In this document: positions 1 to 7,307 of the stretch, piece by piece
How positions within the stretch are numbered: the stretch's first letter is position 1
Layout: each line of letters starts with the position of its first letter
Origin: an uncultured Bacteroidales bacterium
GTDB taxonomy: Bacteria > Bacteroidota > Bacteroidia > Bacteroidales > FEN-979
Length of the DNA stretch: 18,754 nucleotides
Reading direction: 5' to 3'
NCBI GenBank assembly: GCA_903928285.1
Contig: CAIYQH010000141.1
Location: forward strand, 1 to 18,754
Program-made: the position numbers and the translations under genes
The notes under the pieces: generated by a model
Databases searched by the model: none
Told to the model about the DNA's origin: nothing
What the model saw: the letters and a program-made list of their open reading frames with translations, nothing else

Positions 1-123
1 ACCAGGCGAAACAACTGTTTTTTCGCGGATGGGCGATTTTGAACAGGATGTGACCAAAAAGACGATCGCAAGAAAGGAAAATAGTTTGAGGATATTATAT
101 AACGATGAATTTGTTTCTTTCAC
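1..123 (-). CDS. Lipoprotein, N-terminal fragment (possible BtuG/YncE-like)
   Basis: An open frame of 41 codons runs off the left edge. It starts with GTG at 123; an in-frame TTG at 144 is an alternative. A basic/polar N-terminus is followed by a hydrophobic stretch (about residues 11-24) and a lipobox VTSC with the acylated Cys at residue 27, so the product is an exported lipoprotein. It begins just after the stop codon of the TonB-dependent receptor (146-148), so it is the third gene of that operon. In Bacteroidota the gene next to this type of BtuB-like receptor is often a seven-bladed beta-propeller (YncE/DUF5074, BtuG) that captures cobalamin at the cell surface. That identity is inferred from context only; no propeller sequence lies inside the window. 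Confidence 0.6.
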   Translation of the reverse strand, partial: MKETNSSLYNILKLFSFLAIVFLVTSCSKSPIREKTVVSPG

Positions 124-145
124 AACAGGTGTTTTGTTAAACAAT

Positions 146-2083
146 CTAAAGCCTGTTTGCCCCCGGAAATGACAGCCTCAGTGAAAAGGCATAATTGATC
201 CCGGGCATTGGCCGGCTTTTCACTGACTGGTAGTCGAGGTTGAACAGGTTATTTATATCAAATTGTAAAGATAAAATAAAATGTTTAATTTCGATGTTCT
301 TACCGAAAATAATATTTGACAAGGGATATCCCGGCATGATCGTCAAATTGTCTTTGGCTGAGAATCTGTCACTTACATAACAAAAATTATATTTCAGGTA
401 AAACTTCCATCGTTCCGCAGAGAGGGTACTATTGAACGTATGGACCGGAATGTAAATAAGTTGCTTACCGATTTTCCCGTCATAGGCAGAACTTGCTTTC
501 TGGTAGGTGGAATGGCAAAAGTTGTAGTTTGTATTCAGGTCAAACAAAAATTTCATGACTTCCCATTTAACATGAAGGCAGGTTTCCACACCCCTGGCTC
601 TTATTTCATCAATGTTTTCGGGTTTCCACAGGGAACTGTTTCCGGTCACCGGCGACCATGTAATCATATTGTATATCCAGGAATAATATCCTGTTACATT
701 AAACGCACCTGAAAATTTCCGGTTGGCGGATTGGAGATTCATATTTAACCCGATCTCAGCGGAATAGCTGGTTTCAGGCTTAAGTCCCGGATTTCCCGAC
801 AGGGTCCAGTACAGGTCGTTGAGCGTCGGATAGCGGTAATTGCGGGCAACGTTTACCGTGAAGGCCACGCCGGCCTTCGTCCATGGGATATATTCCGCGC
901 CCAGGGCGGGAACCACAGGAAGAAATTTTCCATCGATGAGTTCTTCGCGTACAACCAGCGAAGTCCTGATTTTACGGCCGATTCCATAGCTGAGATCGGA
1001 ACAGAAACTTGTTGTACTCCGGGTTTTCATGCCATCGTAATCATCGGAAACAACCTGGTCATAGGTAAAATCCACTCCCTGCCTGAAAATCAGGTTCTTT
1101 ATACCACTATATGAAAACCTGATATTGTTGATCCACTGGTAATACTGATGTGTTGCATCAACGGTACTGTCGAGCAGATAATGCATTTTTTGATTCGTAA
1201 GGGCAGACCTTACCATCAGGTTGTATTTCCTTTCAACGAACTTATAATCGAAAACGGCGAAAAGATTGTTGGAATTCAGTTTTTCATTGTGATAACTGCC
1301 TGCCGTTGCATCGGTCGGCGGAAGATCCTGGTTGTTTTGGTTATACCGGAACCGCAAGGAGAACAGGTGTTTATCCCTGAGTTTCCAGAAAAGCTCTTCT
1401 GAAACTCCGAAGAGAGCCATGGAAGCATCCTGCTGCCTTATCCTTTCCTGCAGGAAATCGTTGTTATAGGGAAAATCATTTGCAGATGCCGCATAATTGA
1501 ATTTGGTGTGCGACTGAAAGGAGGAGCTCCCCACCGCAACGTTGACATTGGTGGTAAAAGTACTGAAACTCCCGGCTGACTGCATGGCAAGGATGTTAAC
1601 CCTGTTATTCCAGTCGGGGTTGGTAACCAGGTTGATTACCCCGCCAAATGCGCCCGAGGTTCGTGAAATGCCGGCTGCTCCGTATAGGATTTCAAGCCCG
1701 TCAAACTGGGATACAGGGATTTGCGAAAGATCAACCTGCCCGAGCATGGGCGAATTAAGGTTGATGCCGTTCCACTCTACCTGGGTATGCTGGGCCGTGG
1801 TGCCACGGAACGAGGGTGTTGCCAGGCTGCCGTTACCATACGATTTAACAAAGATGGTCGAATATTGCGAAAGCAGGTTTGACAAATTGCCATTCAGGTG
1901 GCTGATCAGGATCCCGGAATCGATCTTGATTTTTTTAAAGCCGCCAGGGTCTGTGCTATAATGCGACTTTATCTCAAATTCATTCAGCTGCAGTGTATCT
2001 TTCAGTTTCTGTGCAGATACAGACAGGTCCGTGATTAACAGGACAAGAAACAGGAAGCTGATGTTTTTGCAGATGGCGGTCAA
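146..2083 (-). CDS. TonB-dependent outer-membrane receptor, BtuB-like
   Basis: This 645-residue protein has a signal peptide (hydrophobic core about residues 8-20, ending VSAQ), then a TonB-box-like segment DTLQLNEFEI. A plug domain follows (about 45-155) with motifs such as SFRGTTAQHTQV, WNGINLNSPMLGQVDLS and GAFGGVINL, then a 22-strand-type beta-barrel to the C-terminus. It should import a scarce ligand across the outer membrane using TonB energy. The plug motifs resemble the compact BtuB-type receptors of Bacteroidota rather than the long SusC type; it lacks an N-terminal carboxypeptidase-like domain and has no SusD partner. Cobalamin as ligand is therefore likely but not proven. The start is TTG at 2083; no ATG in frame fits the signal peptide. 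It follows the T9SS protein by 22 bases and precedes a lipoprotein gene, forming one operon. Confidence 0.88.
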   Translation of the reverse strand: MTAICKNISFLFLVLLITDLSVSAQKLKDTLQLNEFEIKSHYSTDPGGFKKIKIDSGILISHLNGNLSNLLSQYSTIFVKSYGNGSLATPSFRGTTAQHTQVEWNGINLNSPMLGQVDLSQIPVSQFDGLEILYGAAGISRTSGAFGGVINLVTNPDWNNRVNILAMQSAGSFSTFTTNVNVAVGSSSFQSHTKFNYAASANDFPYNNDFLQERIRQQDASMALFGVSEELFWKLRDKHLFSLRFRYNQNNQDLPPTDATAGSYHNEKLNSNNLFAVFDYKFVERKYNLMVRSALTNQKMHYLLDSTVDATHQYYQWINNIRFSYSGIKNLIFRQGVDFTYDQVVSDDYDGMKTRSTTSFCSDLSYGIGRKIRTSLVVREELIDGKFLPVVPALGAEYIPWTKAGVAFTVNVARNYRYPTLNDLYWTLSGNPGLKPETSYSAEIGLNMNLQSANRKFSGAFNVTGYYSWIYNMITWSPVTGNSSLWKPENIDEIRARGVETCLHVKWEVMKFLFDLNTNYNFCHSTYQKASSAYDGKIGKQLIYIPVHTFNSTLSAERWKFYLKYNFCYVSDRFSAKDNLTIMPGYPLSNIIFGKNIEIKHFILSLQFDINNLFNLDYQSVKSRPMPGINYAFSLRLSFPGANRL

Positions 2084-2105
2084 TATCCGGGATAATCTCA
2101 GGGGA

Positions 2106-3101
2106 CTAATTTTTAATAAGTTTCTTTGAAACCGAGAGCCCGTTTTTCAGGGTAAAGCTGATTACATATAACCCTGGATAGAGCGATGCCAGATTGAGCC
2201 GGGCTGATCCGGATAAAGATTCTGTCAGAACAATCCGGCCGGCAGGGTCGGTTATTTTCACCTCCAGCCGCTCTATGACAGGCGAAACGATGGAAAGGTA
2301 TTCAGTTACAGGATTCGGGAAGAGACTGATGGCCGACAACTGGCCCTGCTCCGGTAATCCCTGGGCTAAATTATGGATCACGCCGACGGCATCAAGGTCG
2401 AAACCTCCGGTGTCGAAAGGTGTCGGCCAGGGATCGTTGACCTTATGGCCCTGAGAGTCAAAGGATGCATAGGGTACCGTAATGCACCCGACGACATCAA
2501 CAACCCTGACAAAGGTGATGTGGTTAAGATTAATTCCTGTACTATCCTTGATATCCTGCAGATCGAACGGCGTACCATAGGTGAGCCGGTATTTTCCGGC
2601 CAGGTTGTTGATTTTGGTGGCATCAAGCGTGCCAAAGGTAGTGACCTGTACTGTATCCTGGGTCAGTGAAACAGCGGGAAACCTGACGAACCGCTGTCCG
2701 TCGGACCTCACTTCAACAAAACCCAGCTCCAGAAAATTATCGCCAAAGGCATTTTCAAAGACTGCAAAATCGGGCCCGGGACCATTCACGATCGGCGAAT
2801 CAAAGGTCAGCAGCGCGCTGCCGCGGTCACCCAGGCTAACGACAAGTTCGTCGGCCGGACCTGTGGCATAGAGGTAACTGCCGTAGGTTGTCCTGTTTGC
2901 CCCGTTATAGGTCACGGTAGTATCTGAAATATTGATAAATCCACGCTCAATCGTACAATAGGTGGCCCAGCCGATAAAGGCGGAACTGTCCTTGTACATG
3001 GCCGTGGTTCCCGGAACGCCTGCAGGAGGCGGGTACTGGGAAAAGGCAAGAGTGGAAGAAAAGAAGACAACAAGTATAAATATGGTCCGGATTGAATTCA
3101 T
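2106..3101 (-). CDS. T9SS-sorted surface protein of the uptake operon
   Basis: The ATG at 3101 gives 331 residues with a signal peptide (about 1-21, ending LAFSQ). An in-frame ATG at 3128 would add nine residues, and an open frame extends further to a TTG at 3191, but the signal peptide fits 3101 best. The central domain has the motifs VSLGDRGSALLTF, GPGPDFAVFENAF, FVRVVDVVG and GGFDLDAVGVI, a beta-rich surface-protein family often met beside BtuB-like receptors. The last 75 or so residues form a type A T9SS sorting domain (LFPNPVTEYL, then a beta-sandwich ending YPGLYVISF and KKLIKN). The protein should cross the outer membrane by type IX secretion and be anchored or released at the surface. 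As first gene of the receptor operon it may help capture the ligand; the exact role is unknown. Confidence 0.85.
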   Translation of the reverse strand: MNSIRTIFILVVFFSSTLAFSQYPPPAGVPGTTAMYKDSSAFIGWATYCTIERGFINISDTTVTYNGANRTTYGSYLYATGPADELVVSLGDRGSALLTFDSPIVNGPGPDFAVFENAFGDNFLELGFVEVRSDGQRFVRFPAVSLTQDTVQVTTFGTLDATKINNLAGKYRLTYGTPFDLQDIKDSTGINLNHITFVRVVDVVGCITVPYASFDSQGHKVNDPWPTPFDTGGFDLDAVGVIHNLAQGLPEQGQLSAISLFPNPVTEYLSIVSPVIERLEVKITDPAGRIVLTESLSGSARLNLASLYPGLYVISFTLKNGLSVSKKLIKN

Positions 3102-3119
3102 ATCAAAATAAATCTGGGT

Positions 3120-3184
3120 TTTCAACATCCCGGTATTGCTGCTGCAGGAATTTGCCTGAAGAAGCAATTTCAACCGCCCGGTAT
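3120..3184 (-). promoter_or_regulatory. Structured leader: direct repeats flanking a hairpin
   Basis: Read on the plus strand, TTTCAACATCCCGGTAT (3120-3136) and TTTCAACCGCCCGGTAT (3168-3184) match at 15 of 17 positions, with starts 48 bases apart. Between them lies an inverted repeat, TTGCTGCTGCAGG (3136-3148) and CCTGAAGAAGCAA (3155-3167), pairing at 11 of 13 positions around a 6-base loop. The unit sits between a promoter-like box (3189-3196) and the start codon at 3101, so it would be transcribed in the leader of the surface protein and receptor operon. I see no cobalamin-riboswitch B12 box. It may be an operator pair, a structured RNA element or an old repeat insertion. Confidence 0.55.
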
Positions 3185-3188
3185 AATA

Positions 3189-3196
3189 CAAAAGTA
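3189..3196 (-). promoter_or_regulatory. Promoter -7 box for the T9SS protein-receptor operon
   Basis: The minus strand reads TACTTTTG, an exact match to the Bacteroidota -7 consensus TAnnTTTG, about 88 bases upstream of the start codon at 3101. No good TTTG -33 element is visible at the normal 19-21 base spacing, so the promoter may need an activator. Confidence 0.45.
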
Positions 3197-3227
3197 GAAA
3201 AAAAACAGACTGTAATTATTTATTTCT

Positions 3228-3235
3228 TAAATTTG
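3228..3235 (+). promoter_or_regulatory. Promoter -7 box for the small lipoprotein-hydrolase pair
   Basis: TAAATTTG matches the TAnnTTTG consensus. Transcription would start near 3242, which excludes the ATG at 3241 and favours 3268 or 3283 as the start of the small lipoprotein. No clear -33 box is seen. The box is back to back with the minus-strand box at 3189-3196. Confidence 0.4.
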
Positions 3236-3267
3236 CTCCAATGGTTTCTGGCACTATTTTAGTTCTG

Positions 3268-3486
3268 ATGAATCGAAAGCGAATGATTTCCCCTGGCCTG
3301 TGTCTGGTCATTTTTCTGATGTTTTCCACCCTGGTTTCCTGTAAATCGAGGAAAGCCCTCTGTGAGGCAAACCGTCCGGACAAGGTTCTGAAAATGAAGA
3401 AAAACAAAAGCTCCTACAACACCAAATTCAGTTTCAAGACCCGTCCTGTCAGAAAAGCTTATGTCATCCGCAATGGAAGAAGGTAA
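3268..3486 (+). CDS. Small basic lipoprotein, function unknown
   Basis: The ATG at 3268 gives 72 residues; 3241 and 3283 are other in-frame ATGs. After a basic N-terminus (MNRKRM) comes a hydrophobic stretch and the lipobox LVSC, so the protein is lipidated at Cys25 and leaves a mature chain of about 48 residues. That chain is rich in Lys and Arg (for example KMKKNK and the end RNGRR), so it could bind lipid A, nucleic acid or another anionic surface. I do not recognise the family. Its stop overlaps the start region of the next gene by 14-26 bases, so the two are probably translationally coupled. A clean signal peptide and divergence from the uptake operon make it more than a chance frame. 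Confidence 0.6.
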   Translation: MNRKRMISPGLCLVIFLMFSTLVSCKSRKALCEANRPDKVLKMKKNKSSYNTKFSFKTRPVRKAYVIRNGRR

Positions 3487-4603
3487 CCGCTCAGTTTCGA
3501 TCCTTACGTTCCTTTTCCTGATTTCCATCCTGTTTCTTACCGCTTCCTGTCATGTTGCCCGATACGTATGGTGGAACTATGCCGATATCCACGATAACGA
3601 AAAATTTCCAGCTGTTCCGGTTTCAAGATCATCCATTTCGAAACCGTTTATTCATTCATCTTCAGATATTAAGATTGTCTTACCTGAATCTTTTTATAAG
3701 ATAAACAAACCTGTTTCACTTGAGACCTTCCTGGAGGAGAACAAGACGGTAGCATTCCTGGTGATCCGGAATGATTCGCTTCTCTATGAGCGATATTTTA
3801 ACGGATATTCCCGGGAATCGGTGCTCCCCTCCTTCTCACTGGCAAAGTCATTTGTTTCAGCCCTGATCGGGATTGCCGTCAAAGAGGGTAAAATCAAGTC
3901 GGTCAACCAGCCTGTAAGCGATTTTATTCCTGAATTGGCTGACACGGGTTTCAGGAAGGTTACCCTGAAGGATCTCCTGGAGATGCGTTCGGGTATCAGG
4001 TTTAATGAAGGATATTCAAATCCCTTTGGAGAAATGGGGAAATTTTATTACGGACTTAATCTCCGGCGTTATACTTTAAATTTACGTACGCAAACCCAAC
4101 CCGGGGTTGCATACAATTACCAGAGCGCCAATACCCAATTGCTGGCTATGGCCCTTGAGCGGGCGACCGGGATCAGGCTTCCCGATTACTTCGGATTGAA
4201 GATATGGGGCCCCATGGGATGCGAATACGGGGCATCGTGGAGTGTTGACAGCAAGCGGGATAACGAAGCAAAGGCATTTTGCTGCATCAATGCAAGGGCT
4301 ATCGATTTTGCCAGGTTTGGTCAGCTCTATCTTCACGGCGGGCTTGCAGGCAGCGATACGGTCGTTCCAACCGCCTGGGTTCGGGAATCCCTTACCATTT
4401 CGAATGATTCCCGCGATTCGCAGGGATACCCGTATGCCTATCACTGGCGTGTTACCCGCAACGGAGATTTTTTTGCCAAGGGGATCCTCGGACAATACAT
4501 TTACGTTTCTCCCTCCAAAAAGACTGTGATTGTAAGGTTCGGGAAGAATTCAAAAGGCATCGTATGGGCGAAACTGTTCGAGGAAATGCTGCACGCTCTT
4601 TAA
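3461..4603 (+). CDS. Serine hydrolase lipoprotein, beta-lactamase/NylB fold
   Basis: The product has 380 residues from the ATG at 3461, or 376 from 3473, which may be the true start. A hydrophobic segment ends in LTASC, so it is a lipoprotein exposed to the periplasm or surface. The catalytic S-x-x-K motif is SLAK (Ser126, Lys129 from 3461). The second motif is YNYQSAN, with Tyr220 followed by Ser222, as in 6-aminohexanoate-dimer hydrolase (NylB) and related esterases rather than the YxN of class C beta-lactamases. Further family marks are LEMRSGIRFNEGY, KAFCCINARAIDFARFGQLY and FFAKGILGQYIYV near the C-terminus, the last replacing the KTG box. It should be an esterase or amide hydrolase; the substrate is unknown and beta-lactam resistance is not implied. 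It overlaps the small lipoprotein gene upstream. Confidence 0.85.
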   Translation: MSSAMEEGNRSVSILTFLFLISILFLTASCHVARYVWWNYADIHDNEKFPAVPVSRSSISKPFIHSSSDIKIVLPESFYKINKPVSLETFLEENKTVAFLVIRNDSLLYERYFNGYSRESVLPSFSLAKSFVSALIGIAVKEGKIKSVNQPVSDFIPELADTGFRKVTLKDLLEMRSGIRFNEGYSNPFGEMGKFYYGLNLRRYTLNLRTQTQPGVAYNYQSANTQLLAMALERATGIRLPDYFGLKIWGPMGCEYGASWSVDSKRDNEAKAFCCINARAIDFARFGQLYLHGGLAGSDTVVPTAWVRESLTISNDSRDSQGYPYAYHWRVTRNGDFFAKGILGQYIYVSPSKKTVIVRFGKNSKGIVWAKLFEEMLHAL

Positions 4604-4666
4604 CAGGGTTCTTCGGATCAGGAGGAATTTCCTTGGGAATTTCAGATATCATATTTCACACTACGT

Positions 4667-5149
4667 TCAGTCAGTCTCTTCGTAAAACCGGCTGTGGCCG
4701 GGATAGTACATGGAGCGTTTAGATTCGTCCAGCGGATAGGTGAAAAAGGTTAGCAGCGCCCTTGCACACAGGGTTTCGTTTTTGTCGAAGAGGAAAACTT
4801 CGATGTCGGCCAGGTTCCGGCGCATCTGCTTCACCCTGGCACGAAGGGTAATGGGGCCCTGGTCCATACCGACCGTTTTCAGGTAGCGGATATCGGCCTT
4901 TGAGGTAAAACCGGCAGTTTTCACCTTGACATAAACCGTCCAGCTGGCAATCTCATCCATCAGCGTGGCCTGTATCCCGCCATGCAGGATATTAAAATAG
5001 CCCTGGAAATTTTTATCGAGTTGCCAGCGACTTACAATTTCGTCCTCCTCTTCTGTGAAAATGAGATGTAAACCCAGCGGATTGTCGGGCGAGCAACCGA
5101 AACAGTTATAACCCTGAAGCGATGTAAATGGATTGCGGAGCTTCTTCAT
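4667..5149 (-). CDS. PaaI-family hotdog thioesterase
   Basis: A 160-residue protein of the usual length for a single-hotdog acyl-CoA thioesterase. The N-terminus has a CFGC motif followed by NPLGL, typical of a PaaI/4HBT subfamily. The core shows ILHGGIQATLMDE, where His56-Gly57-Gly58 shapes the active site and Asp65 or Glu66 is the likely catalytic acid. A beta-strand with KADIRYLKTV and the segment ITLRARVKQMRRN complete the fold. It should hydrolyse a cytoplasmic acyl-CoA; the acyl group cannot be told. It lies 23 bases downstream of the MORN-repeat gene, so the two are probably co-transcribed, although no functional link is evident. It converges with the serine hydrolase gene, and the 63-base gap has no clear terminator. 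Confidence 0.85.
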   Translation of the reverse strand: MKKLRNPFTSLQGYNCFGCSPDNPLGLHLIFTEEEDEIVSRWQLDKNFQGYFNILHGGIQATLMDEIASWTVYVKVKTAGFTSKADIRYLKTVGMDQGPITLRARVKQMRRNLADIEVFLFDKNETLCARALLTFFTYPLDESKRSMYYPGHSRFYEETD

Positions 5150-5172
5150 TCGGGCAGACGCGGTTGGAACCC

Positions 5173-5961
5173 CTATTTTTTCTTGACGTCGACGCCTTCT
5201 TTGTATTTGGTAACCTTTACAACTTTACCTAATTCATCGTATTCAGTCCACGGGCCATCCTTGAGCCCGTTGACATAATTGCCGGATTCCTTTACCTTGC
5301 CATTGCGGTAATACTCCTTTGATTCACCAGCCAGTTTATTATCTACATATTTGGTTTCCGACTGCAGGGTGTCATTTTCATAGAAAGTCTTCTGGATTCC
5401 ATCGAAATTGCCCATTTTGTAATTGTATTCAGCAAGTTTTTTCCCGCTTTTGCTGTTCCATCGCGACAAGCCGTCTTTCAGGTCATTTTTGAAGGTCGAT
5501 TCTTCCTGGATTTTTGCATTATCGTAATAAAGGCGGTATTGGCCATTTCTTTTCCCATTGGAAAATTCAGTCACAGCCATGGGGGTTTCATTGTAGGATC
5601 CATAGTTGATAGATTGACCATTGAGAACCCCGTTTTTATAATTTTCAATAAGGGTGGCTTTTCCATGGCGGTCGAACTGGATGGATACGCCATCTTTTAC
5701 TCCATTGACGTAAACGTCAACTTTGTAGACAAACAGGCTGGGGTAATAGCCAACCCAGCTGTTCACCTTTTTATTTGCCACATATTCCCCTTTGTAGGAA
5801 ACTTCACCCTGTTTTTCAATCCAGTAACCAACTTTGTTACCGAAAGAATCGGTACGGTTTATCGAGTCGGGAACCTTGGCATCTGTGGATGTGGTCTGTG
5901 TGAAGGATTGGGAAGAAAATGCAAAGAATAACGCTGTTAGGCAAATGAAGATAGTTTTCAT
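5173..5961 (-). CDS. Exported MORN-repeat protein (YwqK-like)
   Basis: This 262-residue protein starts with a signal peptide (about 1-22, ending SFTQ) and is followed by MORN-type repeats from about residue 70 to the end. Examples are YKNGVLNGQSINYG, FSNGKRNGQYRLYY, FKNDLKDGLSRW and YVNGLKDGPWTEYDE. The pattern (aromatic, x, NG, x, xGxW/xxY) is that of the YwqK/MORN_2 family, which is common in Bacteroidota and sometimes named an antitoxin. No toxin partner is nearby and the protein is exported, so I read it as a periplasmic or surface binding protein of unknown ligand. It has its own promoter at the end of rimO and is followed at 23 bases by the thioesterase gene. Confidence 0.85.
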   Translation of the reverse strand: MKTIFICLTALFFAFSSQSFTQTTSTDAKVPDSINRTDSFGNKVGYWIEKQGEVSYKGEYVANKKVNSWVGYYPSLFVYKVDVYVNGVKDGVSIQFDRHGKATLIENYKNGVLNGQSINYGSYNETPMAVTEFSNGKRNGQYRLYYDNAKIQEESTFKNDLKDGLSRWNSKSGKKLAEYNYKMGNFDGIQKTFYENDTLQSETKYVDNKLAGESKEYYRNGKVKESGNYVNGLKDGPWTEYDELGKVVKVTKYKEGVDVKKK

Positions 5962-5981
5962 GGTTTATGAGTTTTTTTGTA

Positions 5982-6013
5982 CAAATTTATTGTAATTCTG
6001 CAAATATATCAAA
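5982..6013 (-). promoter_or_regulatory. Promoter inside the rimO 3' end, for the MORN gene
   Basis: On the minus strand a TTTG -33 box (6010-6013) is followed after exactly 20 bases by TAAATTTG (5982-5989), a full match to the Bacteroidota consensus. The -7 box overlaps the rimO stop codon. Transcription would begin near 5975, giving a leader of about 14 bases before the ATG at 5961. Confidence 0.65.
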
Positions 6014-7297
6014 ACTTTCAGCCCTGGTGATGGTAACGGTACAAAAGGTTCCCGGGGTAATGGCCATGTCGCCCTTCAGAATCAGTACTTCATTATCGAC
6101 CTCAGGCGAATCGTATTCAGTTCGGGCAATATAATAATCCCCCTCCTCACGGTCAATGATGACTCTGAAGATTTTTCCAACTTTCTCATTATTTAGCGAC
6201 AGGGAAATCCCCTCCTGGATGGCCATCAGTTCTTCGACCCTTTGTTGTTTAACTTTTTCTGAAACGTTATCGCGGTGGCTGAAGGCGGCCGTATCCTCTT
6301 CGTGGGAATAGGCAAACACACCAAGCCTGTCAAACCTGAACTCTTCCACAAACCGGCATAGTTCCTCAAATTCCGCTTTGGTTTCACCCGGATATCCGAC
6401 AATGAAAGTTGTCCTGATGGCTACTCCCGGTATGTTTTTCCTGATCGACTCAACCAATTGCCTTGTTTTTTCGCCATCCAGGCCACGGTGCATCGATTTT
6501 AGAATCCGGTTGCTGATATGTTGCAGCGGGATGTCGATATACTTGCAGATATTCGGAATCGTGCTGATGGTCTCCATTAACTCCGGCGGGAAGCCATCGG
6601 GATAGGTATAATGCAAACGTATCCATTCCAAACCGGCAATGTTGGCAAGGGAATCGAGTAATTCGGGCAGTAACCGTTTTTTGTAAAGGTCGAGACCGTA
6701 ATAGGTAGTATCCTGTGCAATAAGGATTACCTCCTTCATGCCTCCTGTAACAAGACGCGACACTTCCCCGACAATATCCTCGATAGGCCTGCTGACGTGT
6801 TTGCCACGGATTATCGGGATGGCGCAGAAGGAGCATTTCCTGTCGCAGCCTTCGGAAATTTTCACGTAGGCATAATGCGACGGAGTGGTTATTTTCCGGT
6901 CGCCAACCAGGTTGTTTTTATAACTCCCCCCGATATGGCTGATAATTTTCTTAAGATCATTGACGCCAAAAAAGGCATCCACTTCGGGGATCTCCTCGCG
7001 CAGTTTATCCTGGTATCGTTCAGAAAGGCACCCCATCACATATACATTTTCGATGAGGTTCGCCTTTTTGGCCGAGACATATTGAAGAATGGTATCAATG
7101 GATTCCTGTTTTGCATCGCTGATAAACCCGCAGGTATTGATGATGGCGGTATCGATCCCGGTATGATCGACAGGGTCAAACACCAGTTCAAACCTGTTTG
7201 CTTCCAGCTGTTTCATCAGGATTTCCGAATCGACAAGATTTTTGGCACAGCCCAGTGAGACCAGTCCGATTTTATGAGGCCCAGATTTCGTTTTCAA
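5987..7297 (-). CDS. rimO: Ribosomal protein S12 methylthiotransferase RimO
   Basis: RimO is a cytoplasmic radical SAM enzyme that methylthiolates the conserved Asp of ribosomal protein S12. The 436-residue product has all three domains. The UPF0004 domain carries Cys17 (LGCAKN), Cys56 (NTCGF) and Cys90 (MGCLSERY), which bind the auxiliary 4Fe-4S cluster. The radical SAM domain has CDRKCSFC (Cys151, Cys155, Cys158). A C-terminal TRAM domain begins near residue 370 (KVGKIFRVIIDR). The motifs DRKCSFCAIPIIRG and YGLDLY separate it from MiaB. The start is TTG at 7297, 10 bases after the ftsY stop; no in-frame ATG precedes LGCAKN. The ftsY-rimO order is common in Bacteroidota, and the two are surely co-transcribed. 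Confidence 0.96.
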   Translation of the reverse strand: MKTKSGPHKIGLVSLGCAKNLVDSEILMKQLEANRFELVFDPVDHTGIDTAIINTCGFISDAKQESIDTILQYVSAKKANLIENVYVMGCLSERYQDKLREEIPEVDAFFGVNDLKKIISHIGGSYKNNLVGDRKITTPSHYAYVKISEGCDRKCSFCAIPIIRGKHVSRPIEDIVGEVSRLVTGGMKEVILIAQDTTYYGLDLYKKRLLPELLDSLANIAGLEWIRLHYTYPDGFPPELMETISTIPNICKYIDIPLQHISNRILKSMHRGLDGEKTRQLVESIRKNIPGVAIRTTFIVGYPGETKAEFEELCRFVEEFRFDRLGVFAYSHEEDTAAFSHRDNVSEKVKQQRVEELMAIQEGISLSLNNEKVGKIFRVIIDREEGDYYIARTEYDSPEVDNEVLILKGDMAITPGTFCTVTITRAESFDIFAELQ

Positions 7298-7307
7298 AGA
7301 TTATGTA

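Noticed and set aside
3102..3240. Cobalamin riboswitch upstream of the BtuB-like operon
   Set aside because: The spacer is too short for a typical 200-base cobalamin riboswitch, and no B12-box-like sequence was found by eye on the minus strand.
4604..4666. Terminator between the convergent serine hydrolase and thioesterase genes
   Set aside because: GGAATTTC appears twice as a direct repeat, but no stable stem with a T-run is present.
5173..5961. Toxin-antitoxin system suggested by the YwqK-type MORN repeats
   Set aside because: The protein has a signal peptide and no toxin-like gene is adjacent; the antitoxin name is a family label only.
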